Source of the DNA: Haemonchus contortus
Taxonomy: Eukaryota; Nematoda; Chromadorea; Rhabditida; Trichostrongylidae
Reading direction: 5' to 3'
Length of the DNA: 64,000 nt
Assembly: GCA_000469685.2 (NCBI GenBank)
Contig: LS997562.1
Location: forward strand, 3,124,492 to 3,188,491
In this document: positions 56,301-64,000 of the stretch, piece after piece
Numbering within the stretch: position 1 is the first letter of the stretch
How the letters are laid out: every line of letters starts with the position of its first letter
Made by a program: the position numbers and the translations under genes
Notes under the pieces: generated by a model
Databases searched by the model: none
The model's input: only the letters and a program-made list of their open reading frames with translations
Told to the model about the DNA's origin: nothing

Positions 56301-59300
56301 TTTTCTGACAGTGATTCCTTAACAATGCATATGAGGCTCTCTGCGAACCTCGGTCCAGTATCAGTGTAAGAAAGCTGTTTGAACTCTCCACAAGGCTGAC
56401 AGTTGGTTTTTATTGGCTGACGATCTGGCAGGATCCCCTTTCAGCGCCCAAAGGGATCAAAGCATTCCGGACCACCAGACCTGAGCCCTAAGCAGGGATA
56501 TGAAGACTTTTTGACGAGTGGACTCAAATTGCTTCGGTGTTTCTCATCCCGAAGAAGGTGGCCTTCTCAAAAGGTCATCCAATAAGATCTACCGACGGAA
56601 CTGGAGTGACCTCAACCAGACTTTATTAGACATTCCTAAACGGGCATTCCTGTAATTGAGAGCACCACGGAATGAAGTATATGACCGATGTCCTTGTCCC
56701 GGAGCCTCATGTGAACACGAACACCGAACACTGAAATGGTTTTTTCTCAAGAACACCTTATAACATACAAACGTAGGGAACTAACGAGGTCTGCCGCTCT
56801 TCAAGCTTTTAGAAAGCATCTCAGCGCTCATACAATAGAAATCAGTAGCAGTGACAGAAATACAACGAGAGGCAGGGCCAAAATTTCCGTGACGTCGAGG
56901 AACAGGTCGAAAAATGAACTCCATCTTAGTTCAAAAGATCCCCTTCCAAGAGGACTCAGTCCTTTTTAGTCAAGGTCATGCTTAAGCTGAGTCTCCTAAA
57001 AGGTTATCTGACCCAGTTAGATTTTGCTATGTTTTTCGGACAGTAAGAATCCTTTCCAGAACCTTACTGTCTGAAATACCCTGGGAAATCTACTGTTCGA
57101 AGTCCAGATTTTTTAAAATTTTATCAAAAATGATTTGAAAAATGATCCGAATTAAGTTCTGTAGAACTCTGGGAAGTAATTTATCAATGCAAAACAATTG
57201 GGACCTTTTGATTCAAATTTTACGACTCCCAGGATGACATCCTTTTCTTGCTTATGCATACCCACCACTTTTAGGACGAAAGAAAAGAAATAGTACTTAC
57301 TGAGCATGTCCAATAATTGATGGACTTTCTCGGAGGATATGAAGTATCGAGAGCTGGTTTCTTCCATCGCCTCATTTTCGTCAACTATCTGAAATCGAAA
57401 AAATCCGGGAATTAGAAAATTTTAATGTTTTTTCCATGTGTTGGGATACAAACGACTGGAACACGCGACACTTACAAATACCTATTCGGAATACGCCATG
57501 CATTTGCCTTCCATTCTGAACTGTAGCCGTTCTTAAATGCATTTTTGGCGTGTCGGTGTGGGGCGCAGCGAGTATAAGAGTGAATGACTGCATTTCAAAC
57601 CCTCGGAGATTTTATCTCAATAATTAAACACAGAGAAAGTGGTGCAATGCCAACAGGGTCAAATTCCACGCATGGCCCGGGGATAGAACCCTGGATTCAT
57701 AATCGTCCAGGCCATCCAAGCCTTCTCTGTCCTTCAGTGGTACCAACCCGTCTGCGTGGATAAACGTTCTAATTTGTACATCGGCTGTCATCCGGGGCGC
57801 ATCCCGAAACAGGTCAGTCGACTCTAAAACGCTATCTACTATCCCATACCAGTCACAAGTCACTTGGAGGAGCGGAAGCTCTATACGGCTTTATGAAAAT
57901 TGCACAACCTCGGGGAGAGGTTACGGCGGCCCCTATGAAGGACTTTCATATAGCAGCAAATCAATCCCAAAATGGATCACCCGTATTCTCGTGCAAAAAG
58001 AAGTTCTGGGCAATACAGAACGTCACCAGCGACTACTGCATCAAAGAATCTAACTAGGAGTCTTACTACCTAGGAAAAAAGTATGTGGAACCCCTACAAT
58101 GAGAAGGGACCGGAATCCAGAATTTCAAAACATTCGGGAAGTTCTTTCAAAACATGAAGTTCTGCTGACTCCAATGGAACTAAATTTTTCCTTCAAACAT
58201 AAGCAAAATGAGTAGGAGAGAGTGCACGGGGGCTAGCGGTTGATGACCGAACGTCCATTCGGGGAGATTCCAACTGAAATAAATGAATGCACAGAGAAGC
58301 CTCGTACTGGGGTGGCGTATGACTTTTTTTGGACTATACTTTCAATTTATTGAAAGCTTCATTGAATGGTGATCCACACCAGCAATATAGGATCTCCCCA
58401 TACAATGACGTTCTCTAATTAAACCTTTGGCCACATAACTTCTCCTACAGGGTACCTACAAAACCTTCAAGCTCAGTGAAGCCTCCAAGAAGCTAACTTG
58501 TCGGAAGTCGAACCGACAAACTTGTTTTCAGATTGGAAGGCTCAATTAAGAATATGGATTACAACCATAATCCGACGATTGAAGATGGATAAGATGCTTC
58601 TGGCAAAATCTCCCAAACGTGCTGATATGTATATTCCCAGACGAATGACCCATGTGATGGAAGCCTTGGTTGCCAGGTATCAATTCAGGCTAATGACAGC
58701 ATCCATGGCGAAGACATACGTATACCCTACCAGGCACATCCTAATTGGTTTGCGCCTTCCCATTGAGAAGGGCACGTACTGAAATCAGAGCAGACGGAGT
58801 TCGACTAATTGTAAGATTGCCTGCTGACGGCGATCTATGCAGAAGCTTGAGGTGAGGGGCCCAAAAACTAGTAAAGGTACTGTATGGCTATCCTCTGATG
58901 AATTTACCTATGATCACAAGGTGTACGGATAGCTGACAAGCAGACAAGCTGCTGCCCTATTTTCGAAGTAATAATAGTGACTACAGGGAAGCGGAGCGTC
59001 TTCCTGTACTCACTATCATTACTTCGAAAATAGGGCAACTGCTTGTCTGCTTGTCAGCTAATCCTTTATTCTTCAGATCCAGACCTCTGTACGTTCTTTG
59101 AACTGGAGCCGTAATGCTTGCGTCTGAGACAAGAAAGTACACAGGCAGCAGGTGCAATATGGACCGATCGCCTGGCGATGGACCAAGCTTGCACCTGCTC
59201 GGACTCAGTTCAAAAAGACTCCGTTCTTGACCGGCGAGTAAGCTATACCGAGATTACGGTAGGAGCACTGCTAGCTGGGGGCGACTCGGGTGGCTGGGCG

Positions 59301-62141
59301 ATGAACAAGTCAGCACATTCATCCTCCCAGACCAGCCTGCTACCATCTAATCAACGCCGGAGGAATGGATGGCCCGGTTGGCTCGGGTGGTCATCTAACC
59401 ATGGTTCAATCCCCGGCCCGTGCATGTGTAGTTGTGCCTCTGTTTTCGATTGGGGATGCAGTCCCCGGACATGCGTGGGATAAGATGGCACTGTATCCTA
59501 CACCACCTCCGACCTTCCCGGAAATATATTACCGTAAACTAAAGTCAGAAGAAATGATCGTCGTAAATGGTACCACGTAGCCATCTGGAGAGCGGTGCCT
59601 GGGAAAAAACACAGCCGACGACCTTAACAATGAGAAACTCCTATTCACAAGATTTTTACCGATGAACAGATTTTGTTGGGAACGGGGCCAGCCATTATAA
59701 CGCCGTATCTCCTCACATATTCACTTTTTCAACCTTTTCCCAATTGCAAGGAGTCAGTGAGGTTGATTGTTCAGGAGCAATGCCACTCTTCTCGATTTAT
59801 CCATGCCTATGACTCTGGACGAGTTTAGTGCGTAGCGTTTTTGGACGAGATAGCATAAAAAACCACGAGTTCTCTATCAAGCACTTCTTGCATGTTGCAA
59901 CACTTCCGCCATGACGAAATGAACTTGGCAAGCTTTTTGAGAAGCAGACACGCCCCTACAAGTTAAAATTAGAATTCCCACCCACAACACCTTGAAATTC
60001 CGGGGTAAGAGTTGTACGGTAGGTGGGGACTTGGTTCATGTCACTGTAAGAATCGGACCTAGACCTAGTAACCCCCCCCCCCCCGCTAAAAGAAATGATT
60101 CACAAGAGTGCCCACCCGGAGGGAGGCATGAAATGAGCTCTGACAGGGAATGTACTTTCGAAAAGCCAAGTGGAGGACATTCCAGGCATTGAGAAAAAAG
60201 TCCATTACGCGAAAAACCATTGCGACTAATACCTATATTACTGAGAAAAAGGAAGAGAACGTGAAATTTCTCGGGATTGGATAGTTTCTTGAGAATGCGC
60301 CACGCATGCGAATATCACAAGATATTGAAGATCTTTCCGGCCCTGAGAATGATCTAATCGGGCCATATCATGCTCAAGAAGCTTTTTCCTAGCCAAACTG
60401 GGGCAATTCTACCAACTTCCAGAACACCAAAGGTCTAATCATCCTAGATTTTATCCCTAGCCGTGAAGATGAGAGTAGCTTAGTTCGCCGATGCGTCATT
60501 TGTGACGCCCTTCCAATGAAATCAAGAAGTGAAAGAAGGAAATTCCTAGAGATGGTCGAAACTGGGAGGATTCAAGGATCTCCCAAGCAGAGCACAAACA
60601 ATGAAGCCTTACTACGTTCACAGGGACCGATGGTGCAGTGACAAATGGTGCTTCCACCCTGGACGCCTGTTATAGGGAACCGATCCTGATCAAGCTGAAT
60701 AAACTGTCCACCACTCCAAGTTTAGCCCACCAATAGGCGACTCGCCTGTTGGGATCAAAGCGCCCACTCGAATTTCTTCGGTTTCACATTTAGGACTTCA
60801 CCCGACCCATTCTTTCCCCTCGACTTTCCTATCCCTCTCTGCCGACGTCTAAGGAACCGGAAAAAAAGGTTTTCAACCCCTCCTGATGAAGGCAATGGGA
60901 TTTACCATAAGAGTTTGATACCGTACCTCGCAATCACCGGTGTCATCCTCTAGTCCATCTGATTCGTCACATTCTTCTAGTGAATCATTGCCATCTTCAT
61001 CTTCACTGCTATCATATTCATGCGGATCCTGAAACGAACATCAAGATAGATGTAGGTATGACAAAAGGTCTGAAAATAGAGGAAGTATCAGGGATCATTT
61101 CGAAAGACCAGGGTAGGGCAACACAGAGCGAGAACGGATAGGGGCGAGGCGACGACACAGCGTTGACGCTGTGCCGACGCACTCCTCATCAAATGCTCCC
61201 GAGTCCAATGAGGAGGCGGGTTTTAAAATCCCTCTGGGCGCCCTTTAGGATTTGTGAATTAGCTGTGAGGTCGAGGAAAAAAGAACAAGCCTGTTAAACA
61301 CTGTTTCTTTCGATACGCACGAGTTACGGGATCTCGATAGTATATAAGGAGGAGAAAAGAGTTTTCATTATATTGGCTAGTAGCATAGGCAGAATCTTAC
61401 ACTACCAGAATCCCTACCAGAATACCTTTGTACAACCTTCCACACCCTCGACTGAAAAGACCAAGGAAGAGACCCCGTAGTCCACCTCGTGGTCCACAGC
61501 GACTGCTGAACCTAGTGAATTTCTATCACCCAACTGGTATTTTTTTTCAGATCAAACTCGTTCCTCAGGTTATTCTCGGGTATTTAGGGTCGAAATGGTG
61601 CCCAGAAGAGGAATAAACGGCCTACAAGAAACTCCAACAGCGATGAATGCAGGTTTTGAGGTGATTAGGGATTTCCTTACCACCAACCCGATAAGAAGTG
61701 TTGAGCCGATATCTACTATCGATCAGAAACGATCACAGCGGAATCCATAGCCTTTGAGGTCTTAGACATTTCCGGTCCTCCCTTGAATCCAGTGCTCACA
61801 ACGAGGTCTGCACCTCCATTCAGCGGCCATGGATCAAGACTAGACAGAGGTCCGAGCCCAAGCCGATCTGAATGCCGTTTCAGGAAATCGTTTTCCGCTT
61901 CCAGACGCTCGGAGAGCGACCTAATTCAGTACCGACACTATGATCCCAGCAATCGATCCCAGTCGGTTTTATCCAGCCAAAAACTTCCTATCTCTTTTCT
62001 CACCCACACATCTTTACGATCTCACGAAAGTAATGGATAGGGGCTTACCAGAACGTTGTCGCTATCGCTGTCCCAATGCTCTGAATCCGATGGCTCAAAA
62101 TCGATTTCCGCACTCGAAATCTCTGGTTGACCAACGTTTTT
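53355..62141 (-). CDS. Acidic protein with C-terminal transmembrane segment, last four exons visible
   Basis: Exons 62049-62141, 60927-61028, 57301-57388 and 53355-53572, with GT/AG borders and compatible phases (0-0, 0-0, 0-1, then completing the codon to stop). The first two encode a very acidic stretch (FEPSDSEHWDSDSDNVL; DSSEDEDGNDSLEECDESDG). The third has SSRYFISSEKVHQLLDML. The last has a hydrophobic segment AIVLLVFVVTTGIFFTSSI followed by a short basic and polar tail ending SHSDLN. This suggests a tail-anchored or single-pass membrane protein with a long acidic cytosolic region. Upstream exons were not found in 62142-64000. The strand opposite the last exon is also open with a GTAAGT, but only the minus reading joins in phase with the other exons. 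Family not recognised. Confidence 0.65.
53970..54200 (-). repeat. SINE, reverse orientation
   Basis: CGATCAATCTCTTTTTGGAA, GCGTTCTGAATGCGTGTGTG, CAATGTAGAAGTTAGGCTTG; head remnant GAGCGCCACTTTCCAC. In the intron between 57301-57388 and 53355-53572. Confidence 0.6.
54516..54563. repeat. Tandem duplication of a 24-bp unit
   Basis: Two identical adjacent copies (54516-54539, 54540-54563) starting GTGGCAGAAGAACATAGCTA; identity suggests a recent event. Confidence 0.95.
55114..55375 (+). repeat. SINE, forward orientation
   Basis: GCAGAGGTGGCGTAGTGCCA (A box), GGAATCGAATCCCGCTC (B box), GTCTGGAAGGATAAGAGAGT, CAGAAGGCCACAAAGATTCA. Lies in the large intron of the acidic-protein gene, antisense to it. 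Confidence 0.7.
55586..55880 (+). pseudogene. Degenerate coding stretch, family unknown
   Basis: A frame with a single internal TAG reads EILAYTMSISGIVDTL, then LPLQDRKLSLPIFYEKLVFY and NRDRSLQWVNRNRPP. The composition is protein-like and could be a transposon gag or accessory relic; not identified. Confidence 0.2.
56085..56146. repeat. Perfect 30-bp-arm palindrome
   Basis: 56085-56114 and 56117-56146 are exact inverse copies (starting CGCGAAGATACCAGAGGATC) with a 2-nt centre. Confidence 0.95.
57475..57565 (-). repeat. SINE fragment, reverse orientation
   Basis: GAATACGCCATGCATTTGCC, TTCCATTCTGAACTGTAGCC and GTTCTTAAATGCATTTTTGG match the 3' half. Confidence 0.5.
57630..57835 (+). repeat. 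SINE, forward orientation, internally deleted
   Basis: AAAGTGGTGCAATGCCAACA head, CCCGGGGATAGAACCC, CCAAGCCTTCTCTGTCC, TAATTTGTACATCGGCTGTC, then directly GGGGCGCATCCCGAAACAGG. Confidence 0.6.
58930..59060. repeat. Hairpin with about 61-bp arms
   Basis: Starts TAGCTGACAAGCAGACAAGC and ends with its inverse; a handful of mismatches and one indel along the arms, with a loop of about 7 nt near 58993-58999. Confidence 0.9.
59061..60926. other. Intronic sequence of the acidic-protein gene
   Basis: Contains a reverse SINE and a C-run at about 60071-60084. ORFs at 59118-59580 largely overlap the SINE. No independent gene seen. Confidence 0.4.
59290..59480 (-). repeat. SINE, reverse orientation
   Basis: AACAAGTCAGCACATTCATC, CTCCCAGACCAGCCTGC, GGAATGGATGGCCCGGTTGG, then GGTTCAATCCCCGGCC as the head remnant. 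Confidence 0.55.
61029..62048. other. Intron between the two acidic exons
   Basis: No repeat or RNA gene recognised. ORFs at 61428-61616 and 61783-62040 are short and not protein-like. Confidence 0.4.
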
Positions 62142-64000
62142 CTGAAAGGAAAGTTTTTGAAAACAAGAATTCTGATTTTTTAGAATACGCCAGTGAATGC
62201 CATATGAGTATTGGCACGTAGCACCCATTACTGTTTGAGAAAAGTCAAATAAAAAATGAAATTATTGGCAGACCACCCAGGGCTGAGCGGCAAAAATGAG
62301 ACAGAATTTAACAATTGAATCATTCGTTGTGTAGTGAGTAAATTAGGAAAATAAACAAATAAATCAGGGATAAAATTTAAGAATAAATGAATAAAAACAA
62401 GAGCCACAAAAAATTATCAGAAAAGATCTCAGTCCATCTTGTCCTATCTTGATTTATTCTACAGGATTATGACTGCAATCAAGGTGCCTCTTCATAAAAA
62501 ACTGAATAAACTGAATAAATATCAGAAAAAAAAGGGTTAAAAAAATTAGTAGAACCTGTGAAAGCAGTTAAAAAAAATCCTTCATCCTCCAAAACTTAAG
62601 CACCCTTAACTTTCACAAATTTCCGGGGAATATCGAAAGATTGACGCTATTTACTGATTATATTTATGCAGATAAGATTCGGGAAAATGCTACAAAAAAT
62701 AAATAAAAAACAAATAAAAAAAATAATTAAGAAAAACAATTAGACACGACTATTGATACAGCCACACTTGCCAAAATATTCGAACTCGTTTGGCTAGAAA
62801 AAAAATCGAAGATCAAGGAACGTGGAGATTGAAGTGCCTATGGAGGGAAGGAAAAAATAAAGTATAAAAAATACAATCTTCCAGGAATTCTGTTGAAACC
62901 CCTGGGATCCCATCAAAGCTGAAGTACCCTTTGACCTTAGAAAATGGGAAATAGTTGAACTCCTTTGAATGTTTCCTTTCGTTCTTCTTCCCTCTGTACC
63001 CTAAATACATACATCCTACAATAAATCAAATTTCATAATCCAAGGTCATCCACCATGTCGTGCGGGTGTGAATCGGACCAAGAACGATCATAAAGAAGGG
63101 ATATGGTCGTGTACGTGCACGCGCAATGTCAGGGAAAGTGAGGATCGTCGAGGACGGGAGAGGGGGGACAAGAACTGTCAGTCATCCTATGAGAATGAAC
63201 AAGGGAGGGATCAGAATACGGGAGCAGAGTTGGGGGGGGGGGGGGATTAAACCTGAAAGTTGAACAGAGAAGAGAAGAAACACCGAGCACAGGGTAGAGC
63301 TTCAGAGGAGGAGGCCCAGGGTCCTCAGTGGGAACCACACAGAGAGGAGAAGGTATCATTGGCCCACACCCTCTCCACCTTGCCATCTCGCTCATATGGT
63401 TCTCCCAGCTTCCAACAGGAAGGCCGTAGAATAGTATCATAATAGTAATTTCGCATTTGTTGAAAGATTTCTTTCCGTCCCAGTTCATCCCCGGGAATGG
63501 GCGCATAAATGAACTGAGAAACCCAGAAAAGGGCGAGGGACGGAAATTTGGGTAAGTGGGCCGGTGTATTCAAAAACTGTGCCCCGCAGTTCCAATGTAA
63601 GCTAGTGAAATATCAATTAACTCTCATAAAAAACCCTAACCAAGAAAAAAGACTCATGGGTAAAAAAATGATTTTTTTGGTAAAAAATCGTAAAAATTTA
63701 GTTTTTAGCGACTTTTTTCATGCTGACTAAGACGTTTTCTAAAGAATTAACCATATTTTCCCTGCTAAGTTCTGCAAATTTCAATCGACCATAGAAAAAA
63801 CCGCAGCAACGACGGTTAGTGCAACGTGATCACACATGTGCCAGGGTGTGCTTGGTACCATAAAAACTCCTCAGGGCCAGCCAAAAAACTCCGCTCGCCT
63901 TTCTATGTGCGCGCGCAGCCGATCGCCGCCGCCTAACAAACCATTTTTTCTAACATTTTCAATAGAGTTTTTGTTTAGTAGACGTTTTTCTAATATCGGA
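62142..64000. other. AT-rich sequence with purine-rich stretch; no gene found
   Basis: 62330-62800 is very AT-rich with AATAAA-like repeats. 63129-63340 is GA-rich with a G-run at 63232-63245. Upstream exons of the acidic-protein gene may lie here or beyond the window, but none can be supported. Confidence 0.4.

Noticed and set aside
1..64000. CRISPR arrays, operons, phage or bacterial defence genes
   Set aside because: No direct-repeat/spacer arrays or prokaryotic gene layout; the sequence is clearly animal nuclear DNA.

Overview
The window looks like nematode genomic DNA, most likely from a hookworm or close strongylid relative. This is inferred from a nematode-type receptor guanylyl cyclase ectodomain, TTTTCAG sites 10 nt upstream of start codons (as for spliced-leader trans-splicing), short exons spread over multi-kb introns, hookworm-style RTE retrotransposons and a BEL/Pao element with a phlebovirus-like envelope ORF. 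There are no operons, ribosome binding sites or other prokaryotic features.

Region by region. (1) 1-820: 3' end of a decayed RTE non-LTR retrotransposon. (2) 1739-10656, minus: 13 phase-compatible exons of a receptor-type guanylyl cyclase (ANF-receptor-like ligand-binding ectodomain, 465 codons). The membrane, kinase-homology and cyclase parts are not found and would lie off the left edge if present. Most of its larger introns hold transposable elements: TTAA-flanked MITEs, a tRNA-derived SINE, foldback elements, an internally deleted RTE copy, a hammerhead-like motif and a 49-bp-arm palindrome. (3) 11.15-15.2 kb and 28.06-33.2 kb: two colinear blocks of an old segmental duplication. Each carries a small secreted-protein gene (signal-peptide exon, basic/Gln-rich exon, short exon with a YEVCPDMTPSQ motif). 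The right copy (31446-33093) is intact, 136 aa. The left copy is frameshifted, and its first intron has received a 10-kb BEL/Pao element. (4) 16031-26031, minus: the BEL/Pao element with two LTRs, PBS and PPT, frameshifted gag-pol, an intact 706-aa envelope-like ORF and an intact 413-aa third ORF. The zinc-finger module of the third ORF matches that of the element's own Gag in spacing. (5) 33.2-53.3 kb: gene-poor, with SINE fragments, microsatellites and low-complexity ORFs. (6) 53355-62141, minus: the 3' part of an unidentified gene whose four phase-compatible exons encode a very acidic region and a C-terminal transmembrane segment.

The most interesting items are the second Gag-like zinc-finger ORF downstream of env in the BEL element, the hammerhead-like motif, the high-copy tRNA-derived SINE family (at least 17 pieces here), and the paralogous secreted-gene pair. 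Exon calls rest on manual reading of splice sites and phase; no searches or expression data were available.
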